DNA of 64,000 bases from Amaranthus tricolor (taxonomy: Eukaryota > Streptophyta > Magnoliopsida > Caryophyllales > Amaranthaceae). The position numbers were made by a program, and so were the translations under genes. Below are positions 45,970-56,898 of the stretch, piece by piece. Every line of letters begins with the position of its first letter. The stretch's first letter is position 1. The stretch lies in assembly GCF_026212465.1 (NCBI RefSeq), contig NC_080056.1, positions 5,824,517 to 5,888,516 on the forward strand, in the 5' to 3' direction. A model generated the notes under the pieces. The model was not told the DNA's origin and made no database searches. It saw only the letters and a list, made by a program, of their open reading frames with translations.

Positions 45970-48342
45970 TTACACAACTAGTTTCTCATCTCCATAGCAT
46001 TCTACAAGAGCTTGCACAACAGATTCCATGCTTGGCCTTTTGTTTCTATCTTCTTCCACACAAGAAAGTCCAATCTCAATCATTATAGCAGCTTGATTCC
46101 TGCTAAAATTTCCTACCAATCTTGAATCAACCAAGTCTTCCACCCAAGAATCTTCTTTCCTTTTAGCCATTCTCACAAATCTAACCAATTCGGGTATTTC
46201 CTCTAATTCAACCCAACTCGATAGTCGAATCCCTTTCACAAGCTCGAGGATAACAACCCCGTAACTATACACATCAACCTTTGCCGTAATGGGAAGATTC
46301 ATTGCCCAATCCGGAGCCATATACCCTTTTGTACCTCTAATTCTAGTCGTTTCCGATGAACCATGACTCCCTCTTTGACGTAACTTTGCTAGCCCAAAGT
46401 CGGAAATTTTTGCCTCATAATTCTCGTCTAGGAGTATATTTTCGGGTTTCACATCACAATGGATAACCCATTCGAGACATTCGTGGTGAAGATAAGCTAA
46501 GCCTTTGGCCGTGCCTAACGCAATCTTGAATCTTTCTTTCCACCCAAGAAGGGTTGTGCTCGAGAACAGGTGTTTGTCTAATGATCCTTTTGGTACATAT
46601 TCATACACTAACATTCTGTGTTTCCTTTCCGAACAAAAACCCCACATTCTAGCCAGATTCATATGGTTAATTTTACCAATCGTACTCACTTCTGCCCAAA
46701 ATTCTTCCTCTCCTTGGACTACATCTCCGAGTTTTTTCACTGCAACAACTCTATCATCAACCAAAGTTCCCTTGTAAACAGCCCCAAACCCTCCTTTTCC
46801 AACTTCTTCCTTGAAATTCCCGGTTGCTTTCTTCAACTCTTTATAGCTATAACTCCTAAACTGATTCGAAAGCGCTTGATACCCATCTTCCATCGGAGCT
46901 GAAAGATCGTGTTTCCTAAACAAAAACCACCACCCCGCTAACAATAAAACTACTTCAATCGTACCAATTGCAATACCAAATGAGTACAAATAAACCCATT
47001 TGAATCTTTGATTCGTGATCTCATATTTTTTCGGAAATTCCAACACTTTCCCTCGACTACAATCAATTCGAGACACATTAAGCCCATCAACAGATTTCAA
47101 TGATGTTTCTTTAGCACTTGGTAATCTAAGATACATACTCGCTTGAAATTCATCCGACCTAAATCCATTAAAAAGGGCACCTTTTGTGAAACACAATCCA
47201 TCACCGGTTACTCTATAACTAAATGCTTGACATCTACAATCTCCTACACAAAGTTCCTTACAAGCTTCAAAAGAAACACTAGGTCTATAATTTAGGTCAA
47301 AACCATAGTAATCAACATGGGTTATCTCAACAAACTCGGAATCAAAACAACTTCTTTTGAATTTCGGCGTACAACCTTTACTCAAATCGCTTGAGTTGAT
47401 CAGTTCATACAATGGTGGGCAACTACACATGGGTTTTGGTGTATAAACACAAATCCCATTCCTACCACAAAGACCATGAACATCACACAATTTTGAAATT
47501 GCTTCCCATGTTATATTCCATAACCCAGATGATTCATTCAAACTATAAACCCTAAAATTCCCATCATAATCCATGGTTAATCTTCTTTTAATCCCAATTC
47601 CAACATCTGAAGCACTAAATTGGAAATGATCACTTGAAGAAAATGTGCCCAAATCATCAAATACAGCAACCCTACTACTATTATAATTTGCTCTACCATT
47701 TTGATAAATATTAAGCCCTATATTAGGCCAATAAACGCCAGAAATTTCAGGACCATCATAAACCATTGTAAGCATATTATCAGTATCAAAAAAGAAACTA
47801 AAATACCCAGTTCCAATCATATCAGGACCAATACCAGAAACCAATTTCTGGGTTTTTGTAAAAAATTGATTAGGAAGCAAAGTATGAGTAGGAAAATCAA
47901 AACTCTGCCAAAGAATATTACTAGTTTGATCTCTAAGAACAAGATTTCCTGTATTGAGAAGCTCGGCTCTTTCAACATTTGATCCTGTTGTGTTTGTTTT
48001 CCAAACAATTGACCCTTCAATGTCTGTTAATACCATCACACCATCTTTTCTTAATGTTAGCCGCGAGCGGCGGCCATTAACAGGATTATCTCTGTTAGAT
48101 GTCCATACAACTGTTTTTTGTTTGGAATTTGTGAACCAAATAGAGAAGTAATATGCATTTGTTGTTCCTGTATTTAGGAATCCACAAGTGAAGGTTTTAT
48201 CAGGAGAAATGAGAAGATTATCAGTGTTAGATGGATCTTTGACATTTAAGGAAGATCCTTTTGGAAGAAAATTTCTAGCAAAAGAGAGGGATGTTAGATT
48301 GGTATAAAGGAGGAGAAGGAAGAAAGTTGTTTGGGTTTTCAT
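45970..48342 (-). CDS. G-type lectin receptor-like serine/threonine kinase (ZmPK1-like), copy B
   Basis: Intronless and 790 aa, like copy A, with the same domain order: signal peptide, bulb-lectin, EGF-like, PAN/apple, membrane helix and non-RD kinase (HCDVKPEN, DFG, MAPDWA all kept). By hand count there are 49 amino-acid differences from copy A. Of these, 22 lie at residues 109-240, 23 at 287-413 and only four in the kinase (542, 577, 655, 665). Residues 1-108 and 414-541 are identical. All ectodomain cysteines of the EGF-like and PAN parts are retained, so the fold should be intact while the surface has changed. This suggests altered recognition with conserved signalling. The kinase activation segment has LAKLRQRG and SSETTR, against Cys and Met in copy A. 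Confidence 0.95.
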   Translation of the reverse strand: MKTQTTFFLLLLYTNLTSLSFARNFLPKGSSLNVKDPSNTDNLLISPDKTFTCGFLNTGTTNAYYFSIWFTNSKQKTVVWTSNRDNPVNGRRSRLTLRKDGVMVLTDIEGSIVWKTNTTGSNVERAELLNTGNLVLRDQTSNILWQSFDFPTHTLLPNQFFTKTQKLVSGIGPDMIGTGYFSFFFDTDNMLTMVYDGPEISGVYWPNIGLNIYQNGRANYNSSRVAVFDDLGTFSSSDHFQFSASDVGIGIKRRLTMDYDGNFRVYSLNESSGLWNITWEAISKLCDVHGLCGRNGICVYTPKPMCSCPPLYELINSSDLSKGCTPKFKRSCFDSEFVEITHVDYYGFDLNYRPSVSFEACKELCVGDCRCQAFSYRVTGDGLCFTKGALFNGFRSDEFQASMYLRLPSAKETSLKSVDGLNVSRIDCSRGKVLEFPKKYEITNQRFKWVYLYSFGIAIGTIEVVLLLAGWWFLFRKHDLSAPMEDGYQALSNQFRSYSYKELKKATGNFKEEVGKGGFGAVYKGTLVDDRVVAVKKLGDVVQGEEEFWAEVSTIGKINHMNLARMWGFCSERKHRMLVYEYVPKGSLDKHLFSSTTLLGWKERFKIALGTAKGLAYLHHECLEWVIHCDVKPENILLDENYEAKISDFGLAKLRQRGSHGSSETTRIRGTKGYMAPDWAMNLPITAKVDVYSYGVVILELVKGIRLSSWVELEEIPELVRFVRMAKRKEDSWVEDLVDSRLVGNFSRNQAAIMIEIGLSCVEEDRNKRPSMESVVQALVECYGDEKLVV

Positions 48343-48767
48343 TGTTAATTATTGTTTGCATGTATTGTTGCTTCATGGGGATAATGTTATTTATAAACAA
48401 TTACTGTTATCGTTGTGTTAGTTTGAACTATTTTTCATTTTGAACCATTTAATTTAAATTATTTTTATTTTTAGATAATAATTTATTATTTTTTTAATTT
48501 CATCCATATATCTTAACTCGCTTTTAATTTTATATATGAAATTCATTGTCTCTCTTCATTTATTACCACTTTCTTAAAAATTCTCTTCTTTGTCTTTGAT
48601 TTAATTCTATCTGGAGAAATAAATACTTCCTTCGCTCCATAATACTTTGCTATTGATAGTGACATTTTTCTACATAATATGTCACACTCAGTAACAAGTA
48701 TTATTATCAATTCGTTATTACTCGATACACATTGTCAGAACCCTCTTAAATAAATAATATTAATATT
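48343..48767. other. Promoter-side spacer of kinase copy B
   Basis: Homologous to 24571-25050 with deletions that shorten the ATTTCATTCATATA tandem repeat. No gene seen. Confidence 0.5.
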
Positions 48768-49696
48768 TAGAGGTGTTCATTCAGGTGATTGGGTCGGTTT
48801 CGGACGGGTGTCATTCGGTCGGTTGAATTTCAGATTAGTTATTTTCCGGATGTGTGTTACGACGGGTCACACTCGAATCGGGTCGGTTAGTCACGGTTCA
48901 GTTGAAGATCAGTTATTCGAGCTATCGGGTTTGCATCGGTTCGGTGTCGGTTGAAGTTCGAGTCGAGTGTTAATCGGTCTTGGTTGTCATCGGTTAATAA
49001 TTGGTTCGGTTTTAACATGTACAGATCGGGTTCGGGTACTGTTTTCAAGTAGAATTCGGCTACAAGTTACAAATTACTATCGATCGAGTCAATGTCACAT
49101 TAAATTACAAGTCATTTTTTAATTGATAAAAGATTCTCTTTACTTAAGGGAAATAGTTAAAATCAAATCAATTAGTGATTATTACTTTGTTACTTTTACT
49201 TGTTTGACTGTAAATTAAAATTAAAGTTCTATCATATTCATTTTTCATCTAATTTGATTAAAAATAGATTAATAAATATTGACCATTGCTTATTAACTCT
49301 AAATATATAAAACCATGTATTTTTAAAATTTAATTTATGGAAATATCTATCACTTTATTAGATTAACTAATAGGATGATTGAATATGAGTTGATCATAAA
49401 TCTATGTTAAAAATTGGTTCAGGTTTACAGCAGTTCGATTAAAATTTCGTTCAGGTTAAGTCGGTTTTAGCCGGGTCGAGTTTGATTTCAAGCATGATAC
49501 GAGTCGGGTATGATTCGGTTCGATCACTATTAGGTTGGGGTAATCTCGGTTAATGGTTATATGTCGGTTATAAAATCGGACGCATTTCAGGTTCAGTTTT
49601 TTCATTTTCGATTGTCAATTGGTTCGGGAGCCACTTCGGTTCGGTTCAGGCCGGATAACTTTCGGTTTCGGGTCGGGTCACATTTGAACAACTCTA
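48768..49696. mobile_element. Non-autonomous element of 929 bp, rich in TCGGTT/TTCGG words, unit B only
   Basis: The ends TAGAGGTGTTCA and TGAACAACTCTA are near-perfect 12-bp inverted repeats. Both sub-ends are packed with CGGTTCGG, GGTCGG and CGGGTCGG words (about 48780-49040 and 49430-49680) in otherwise AT-rich DNA. Unit A has no such sequence at the homologous place (about 25055). A clean target duplication could not be defined. There is no coding frame. The TIR resembles TAGGGGTGTTCATC at 29305 and 55077. Confidence 0.6.
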
Positions 49697-50747
49697 ATCA
49701 TTTGAAATACAATTATTTTAAGTAAAAATACTTAGTTGTAACTTTTTACAGTTGCTCTGTAGATGGGTGTTTAAGGGTGTGCGAGGTTATTAATAAAAAA
49801 AGTTAATAAAAAAGAAATATGTTAAGTTTATTAATAAATTAAATATATTTACTATATAAATAAGGCGCAATATAAAAATTTTGTACAGGATTCCTAATTC
49901 TTCAAGACGGCTCTGTTGCTCTGTTCACTTGTAATTTGCTCTTGATTAGTTTTGTTTATTAATTTAAAAGCAGAGTTATTAGAAATGTATATTAAAATAT
50001 TAATTAACGGTAATATTAGAATATTAATTAACAGTTGTTCAATTGATAGATTTAGGTTAACTGATATTATACATGATCATTAATAAGAAAAGGATCAAGT
50101 TATCCTGTAAGAGTAATAAAGTACTTCCTCCGTTTTTCTAGCGGCACTCAAGTTTATTTTAGCACCTTTTTATTTAGAATTGCGGTTAGTTTAGGAGAAA
50201 AAAAACATAGTTATGTTAGAGCTTGTTTTATTCGTTTATAATATCAAACTTTTATAAATTTTAGTTGTGTATAACTCTAAATATAATCAATTGAAAAAAG
50301 CGTAAAAAGGTGATTGGTTGCAAGTAAAAAAAAAAAAACAGATGAAGTATATAATATACTACCATTTTATATAATATAAACTTAATCTTTTACTTAAAAT
50401 GGTTAATTAACATTATTAGATCTGTTACTATCATCATGTTAACTTTTTATTTGAAAGTCGATTCACACAAAGATTTTTCGAATTTCGAGATGGTAGTCTG
50501 ATAATAGTGTGTTATATTTTTGATGAAAGTCTTCTTCATGTTTGATTGAAAGACTTTTCCAGGTCTTTTAAGCATCAAACTTTTGTTGATTGAAAGATTA
50601 TGAGTCATTGAGTCAACTGAAAAGTTGGCATACAATGTGCATTTTGGATTCTAACTCATTTTCATACATTCAAAACAGCCGTGTTTAGAGGATAATTGGA
50701 ACTTGCAAGTCAACTTAACTCCTCTTGTTGCTTTTTTCAATTTCGAT
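49697..50747. other. Distal spacer of kinase copy B
   Basis: Homologous to about 25060-26190 in unit A, with a ~90-bp deletion near 50428. No gene seen. Homology ends near 50747. Confidence 0.5.
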
Positions 50748-53288
50748 TTCCAACAATCTCGGACCTTTAAAAGACACCTAGAGAAAGGTCGGACCTATTT
50801 TTATATATGAGCAATAATATAAAATAATAGTTTCAAAAGGCACTCTAGCAAAAAATGGATCCAAGAAACCTTGCTTGTTGTCAAAAATGCATTTGTTGTA
50901 AAAGAAAAAATTCAAGAAGAAAAATAGAACTAATGAATCCACAAATCAAAATAAAAAGTGCATAAATAAGAACCCAGAAATGGTGTAAACATAGGTTATT
51001 CGCGGCTAAAAATAACTGCAATCTAGTTTTAGGTGACAAATATAAAACATAACACGTCATGTGGCACTGATAGCATTTGCAAACTCCACAGAATTTGACA
51101 TAAAATTGCGTGAAAATCAGCAGAAACGGCACAAAGTTCACTCACTATCATTATGAATAATGACATTAACAATGACGCAGCACGCAATTGAGTTAAGCAT
51201 ATATTTAAGAGAAAGAAAACTTTTTCATGAAGTAAAAAAAAAAGGCACAACAACATTCAGCAAATGGATCAGCAAATAAACAGTTTTTGCTAAGGTTTCT
51301 TGAGGCAGGTCAAAATCTTGAAAAAATATAGAATCAGCTACATGAACTAAAATAAATCAGTATGAAAAATTAATTAATGTAGTTTTATCTAATGTTAATC
51401 TAGAAATCAATCCCAATGGTCCTTTCTTTGCTCACTCCAATATATGGTCATGTTACCGCTGAGCGAGGAAACAGGGAAGGTAACTACAAAAGGGGTGTAA
51501 TAGAGGTAAATCTTACCCTACATTTAGGCAAGAGACTACTTCAAAGACTCAAACTTATAAGCTTTCAGTCACACAACAATACTTGAATAAGTGCCCCTAG
51601 GCTCCCCTTCTTAACATAAGCATCTCATCCACCGATCTCTTTACAATGATCTCTTTTGAAAGACCAATATTTTCACCCATATGGTATTGATGGTATGATA
51701 AAACCACAATAAAAGTTAAATCTAAAAAAGTACAGCAAAAGACCAAACAGTCAACATATGATATACAAGTGACTAAGTTTTACTCTCATGCTAGCCTTTC
51801 TTCTTTCTACTTCCGAAATTCGTTCCAATATAATATGAACTAAATCCCTTTTATATTATAATGTTTAACAAAGACATCGTTGACAAAAATTACATAATAC
51901 AAAAACTGAACGTATTACCATTTCTAAAGCATAAGTACGACAATTTACACAATTCTGAAACGAGCTTGCATGTAAGATACTTTGGCTCAACATTTCTATG
52001 ATGTTAACTTTTAGAGTAGGTGCAAAAGGAGAATTGCACCTTAAGGAATTGCATTAGATAGTACAAGCAAAGATGAAGGTGATGAGGCACTGAAGCATAC
52101 GTGAATCGTGATAAATCATATGTGTTGGTTATTGGGGAACACCCTTGATATGGGATTAAAGCTTTTGTATTTTTGTTAAGGAGCGTGATACAATAACAAA
52201 CAATTACCTAAAAATCCAAAACCAAAAATGAAGGTTCCTTCTGTGTTCAACTTAATGACAAGCTCAAACAATGTTGCTCATAAAACTACAGAGTTTGTTT
52301 TCAACACTCATGATTGAGCAGCTAATTAATTTGTCTACTTCTTTACGGTGATAGGGTAGAAAGAATAGCATGAGATGGTTAATAAAAAGGTGTAAACTTC
52401 GATTTTACGAACCTAATAAACATGAAAGATACTTTAATAAAATGATTGATTCGAAAATTTACTAGTGGATCACGTACGATATGTAAAAGCACAACATATG
52501 AGATTTTAGTCATAAATTAGGTGCACAAACTAACAAAATTCACACAAGCATGAACACACGACCACTAACAATGTCGACAGTTCTAAGATGTGTTTCTCTT
52601 TACTCATCAACATCATCAACATCATAAATGCAATTTGCAAAAGCAAACAACCACATAATTCTATGTGCAAAAAAATAAACTTGTGCAACAAAGAATGGAA
52701 GAAACAAATATAAATTGGACAATTTTGGCATTAGCATAAAGATATGGGACACAATTTTAGAAAAGAGATGGAGGAAGGAGAACATAAAACAGAACTAGTA
52801 ACCTTTTTCTCCAAAAGCATGGCACAAACTTTCTTAACTTGTAGAAGTACACCATGCGTGGCACAAACAATTTTGACCTGTTCGCAGTTAGTAACTGCGA
52901 ACAACAATAGGACAAAATAACTGTTCCCAGTTACTAAGTGGAAACAACTATTTTTATCTTTTTTGACCTGTTCGCAGTTACTAACTGCGAACAGACCCAA
53001 ACCTCAGATTTAAAATTTTCAAGCTTACTTTAGAATAAATTTAGAACTTAATTTATTTAATTAATTTTTTTTTTCTTAAGTATTTCAAAAATTCCATTTA
53101 CATTTATATCCTTTGATCATTATTGGGTGATTGATAATTTATTGAGTATTACATGGCAATGTTTGTAACTGTGTGGTATGACGTGCCACGTATTATGTTT
53201 TGATGGTCCATATTTTTTTTATATATTTTGTAGAAAATCTAATTAGAAATTTGCGTCTTCACTTCATAATCAATAGTCTTCTTGTCCC
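50748..53288. other. Unit B-only stretch without recognised genes
   Basis: No homology to unit A and no convincing coding region. Short frames here lack motifs or splice context. It contains the palindrome group at 52880-52994 and simple TCATCAACA repeats near 52605. Confidence 0.4.
52880..52994. repeat. Palindrome group built on CGCAGTTA-S-TAACTGCG
   Basis: A perfect 23-nt palindrome (52880-52902; arms GTTCGCAGTTA, centre G) and a perfect 27-nt palindrome (52968-52994; arms CTGTTCGCAGTTA, centre C) flank a decayed third (about 52919-52946). Both sit after TTTTGACCTG. The core GTTA-C/G-TAAC is the same as in the cluster at 14894-15046, with different outer arms. Confidence 0.8.
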
Positions 53289-54109
53289 CAGTGGCGAAGC
53301 TACATTCCCCCGCCCCCCACCGAAAATGCAATTCTTTGTATTTTTAACTTTGGCTCCCCTTACATATATGATTTATAGTTTAATGAGATAAAAAATATAA
53401 CAAAAATAACTATAGCTAAATGGTTGGAATAACACTTTTATAACATAAGGTTAAGGGATCAAATCCTAATTCAAACTATTATATTTTAACAAACTAAATT
53501 TATATTATTATGTCATTACACTATATCTTTCATAATTTTCATTCATCCTTTTTAGTGTGGGTTATATTTTTGCTATAATTAATTTTAATAGTATTATTAT
53601 AGAGTAAAAAATACTTGGTTTTTCAAAAGAGATAATCATATGAAAATTTCAACTCTATTTGTTGAATATAATTTATACTATGATCCGAATTCATTAAAGT
53701 CTTTATGATTTTAAAATTTTTATAATCTAACTAGGCTTTATATAATAAATAATAGAGACGGAGCAAAGATTTTAGAGGTGCTATTTATTTTACGATTTGT
53801 TTTTAAAATAGGACCCTTTATTATATTAAAAGATAAAATTTTTTCCACTACAAAAAATTAATCTAAGACAAAATGTATTGTAACATTATATTATTTCAAA
53901 TATAAAAAAAGTTTTCAATCAAACAGATTACTTAAAATGTGTTGCCTAGAACCAAGTCTGAGTGACACCATTTAAAATTTGAGGTCTCTTATTTCTGGGG
54001 GCTCTAGGCAATCGACTACCCCGAATATCATAATAACCGATACTGGTAAATAATTTCTAGTATATCGACTATTTGGCCTCTCTAATTTAAAATCCTGACT
54101 TCACCCCTG
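53289..54109. mobile_element. hAT-like MITE (821 bp) with 8-bp target duplication
   Basis: The flanks carry a perfect 8-bp duplication CTTGTCCC (53281-53288 and 54110-54117). The ends are CAGTGGCGAAGCTA and, on the complementary strand, CAGGGGTGAAGTCA, the CAG-GGCG-AGC terminus common among plant hAT MITEs. The interior is AT-rich and non-coding. Confidence 0.87.
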
Positions 54110-54117
54110 CTTGTCCC

Positions 54118-54708
54118 AATGGGATAGTATCAAAAAGAAATTAAGTTGTTTCTAAGAAAAATGTAGATATTTGATAATAAAATAAAGATAGAAAATGAAT
54201 TGTATAGATGAAGTTAAAAAGAGTTAAAATATACTCCCACCTATTCAGCTTATGTGTCTCATTTCTTTTTATGGTCAAGTCACCTTAATTGTCCCATTTC
54301 TATTTTTGGTATGGGTTTTTTACTTTTATGCCCTTAGTAGTTTTATCCTATTTTTAATTATACCCTCCATTACCCATATTAATTTTCCTCCCTTACATTA
54401 AAAACCCATAATACCACTCTCTTTCCTACCCTTAGGGTCTCACTTTTGACTCTCCTTAAAATCCGTTAAAAGTCAAATGGGACTTTTAAGGTGAATAGGA
54501 GGGAGTATAGATAAAATCAAAAGAAAGCGGTGGTCTATTTCTAAAAATAAAAATTTTGCAAAATGGGAGGGACAATTTAAAATGAAAAATAATTCTAAAT
54601 GAAATGGAAGGAGGGAGTACATAACACCAAAACTTCTCACTTTTTTGCAGCTCCAACAAATCATAGTTTAAATTACATTTAAAAAGAAAAGGTAAATAAT
54701 TAAACCAA
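54118..54708. other. Spacer between hAT MITE and dispersed block
   Basis: AT-rich. A stretch near 54230-54500 (ACTCCCACCTATTCAGCTTA at the left, GAATAGGAGGGAGTATAGAT at the right) looks like a Stowaway/Tourist-type MITE with CTCC-rich inverted ends. Limits are approximate and no gene was seen. Confidence 0.35.
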
Positions 54709-55066
54709 CATATCCAAACATTCCTCTCTCAAACCCTAACTCTAAACATCTTCTACTCAATTAGGAGATACATATGCATGCTCTTATCAAAAATGTCATC
54801 CACATCAAAGTATTACAATTTACAATCAAAACCCTGAATATTCTATTTGCCACAAGTTATCAGAAAATTAAAATTAAAAATTCATGTATATATTCTCCAT
54901 ACCTTAATTAAACAAAATTAATAAAAATGCTAAAAAAAAGTGCATAAATGTCATGTAAAACGACTATAAAAACCTCAAATTTTCACAAATTAACAAAACT
55001 CAAGAATTACCCAAAAAAAATAAACAGTATAATTCGCCGATTAAAGCAATGAAAATGAACTTAGTT
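54709..55066. repeat. Dispersed ~300-bp block, fourth copy
   Basis: It includes the extra left part CCAACATATCCAAACATTCC shared with 10820-10868 and 43110-43167. It therefore extends further left than the copy at 28979, which was truncated at the Helitron junction. Confidence 0.8.
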
Positions 55067-55403
55067 ATAATTTATTAGGGGTGTTCATCACCAAGTACCC
55101 AGCAGTTCGGGTACCCGAAAAATCAGGTTCCTATTTTAATGCCCCGTTTCTCGACCCAATTTATCCGGATCAGGACACTGGATATCCAATTTTATTTTCA
55201 AAATGAATTTATTGGCAATTTTTCTACAGAATTTGTGAAATTGATATAATATTTTTGACAGCTTTTAATGGCAATTTAGAGCAATAACAATCAAACAAAA
55301 ACGAAGCCAGAAAAAGAAATAATAAAAACAACGGAGGAATAACATTACAAAAAATTTAACGAGGCAATAAGGGTGAATAAGAGAGTATTTAGTACATTTT
55401 CTT

Positions 55404-55926
55404 TGTTGTGCGACAACGGAAGCAAATATCGAAAACAATAATGAAACAATAAAGATTCAAACAAACAATAAAGAAAGTCACACCGAGAAATTAACATGGT
55501 TCACTATCAACGTGATAGCTACATTCACCGGCACCGAGAATAAACTTTTCACTATAAACCGGGATATTACAAGATGAACACGAGAAACCACAACAATGGC
55601 TCTCTAAGCTTTTTCTCTCTTAGTTTTCCTCACTTTGTGTTTTGAATTGCATCTCATTCTAATTCTAATTACATGGGGCCTTTATATAGTATACCTCATA
55701 ATAAAAAGAAATTAGGGTTAAGAAAATACAAAAAACCGTCAAAGACTAAGAGTAACCGGCCAAAAACGTGCCAAGAAACTGCCATTACGCGAGCCGTGTA
55801 AAACTACGCGAGCCGCGAAACAGAGGCAGAACACACTCCGCGCTCCGCGGACTGAGACAGCAGATTCTCCGCGCCCCGCGGACCTTCCTCTGCCTGGCAA
55901 CTTGTTCGAGTCACTATATTTCAACA
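55404..55926 (-). mobile_element. Copia-like solo LTR (523 bp), minus orientation
   Basis: Equivalent of 29630-30102, with the same TGTTG/CAACA ends and flanks. It carries two additional segments in U3 (about 21 and 33 bp), each bounded by short direct repeats (CGAGCCG and CCGCG). The shorter version in unit A can be derived from it by two slippage deletions. Confidence 0.7.
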
Positions 55927-56844
55927 CTCTTCCTTGGATATATAAACTATTTCAACTTTTATATATCCATAATATATAAACTATTTCAACTTTTATATAT
56001 CCATAAAATATCATGTTTAAATTTATGCTCATAGAACATTTCTATTGTAACCAACAAAATAAAAACGATAACATCAACAATAATGTCAGAGCCTTAACAA
56101 TAAAAGATTATTGTTAGCTACAATATATGATTTCCAGTGATCGTCCACATAGAACAAAATAAAACAACTCATGTACATTTTTTAAAAGTAAACTTTCAAC
56201 ACCTTATCGTCTATATTTTTCATCATCAAGAAATTTTATACTAAATGGTTATCTTGTAAATGAATTTTAAAAGTTTTTTTGTTCGCTATTGGATTTTAAG
56301 CATATGAAAAAGTATTTTAGTTTGTTTTTTATTGGCTTTAGGCCTATTTATTTTCAAAAAAAAATTAACAATCAAATTTCAATTTTACTAAATATATTTT
56401 AAAACAAATAGATTATTTGACCAATTAAAAAAAATCAACACTTTAGGGTGACGGTTCAACAACCCAATAAACAAGCAACAATCATTAATCAAATATACAA
56501 ATTGTTATGAGAGACGATCTTCTTAAAAAACGCATTATATATAATAGACCTAATAGTTTACTTAATACAATTTAACTTAATACAATTTAAAGAGAAAATA
56601 AAAACATAAACTTTATATTTTAAGTTCGTTTCTTATAAAGACATTTCAGTAGCTAAATTGTTGGCTTTCTTCTCGTACTCTTAAGCTTTTCTCAAACTGG
56701 TAAGGTCATACAACTGATATCACAACCCAATTGTCACCCTTCATTATATAGTAGAAGTACAAGCAATTCATCGGCTGACAACCCTATAACTCGCTGAAAT
56801 TCCGCCATTTTTCTAAACTTCATTTGAAGTTTTTGTGATTTGTA
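55927..56844. promoter_or_regulatory. Upstream region of PTH copy C
   Basis: A ~34-bp tandem duplication (TATAAACTATTTCAACTTTT unit) lies at about 55938-56004, present once at the corresponding place in unit A. From about 56541 the sequence is absent from unit B and should hold the PTH promoter and 5' leader. No precise TATA box was assigned. Confidence 0.4.
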
Positions 56845-56871
56845 ATGGTGTTGCTATCAACTTGGTATTGA
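56845..56871 (+). promoter_or_regulatory. Short upstream ORF in the likely PTH leader
   Basis: An ATG at 56845 opens an 8-codon frame (MVLLSTWY) ending in TGA at 56869-56871, 27 nt before the PTH start at 56899. If transcription starts upstream of it, it could lower translation of PTH. The transcript start is not visible in the sequence. Confidence 0.35.
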
Positions 56872-56898
56872 TTTTTCAATTGGGGAAAATCATCTTCA

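Noticed and set aside
52731..53000. 89-aa frame with two NCEQVKK repeats
   Set aside because: It is produced by translating the palindrome group at 52880-52994; there is no other support.
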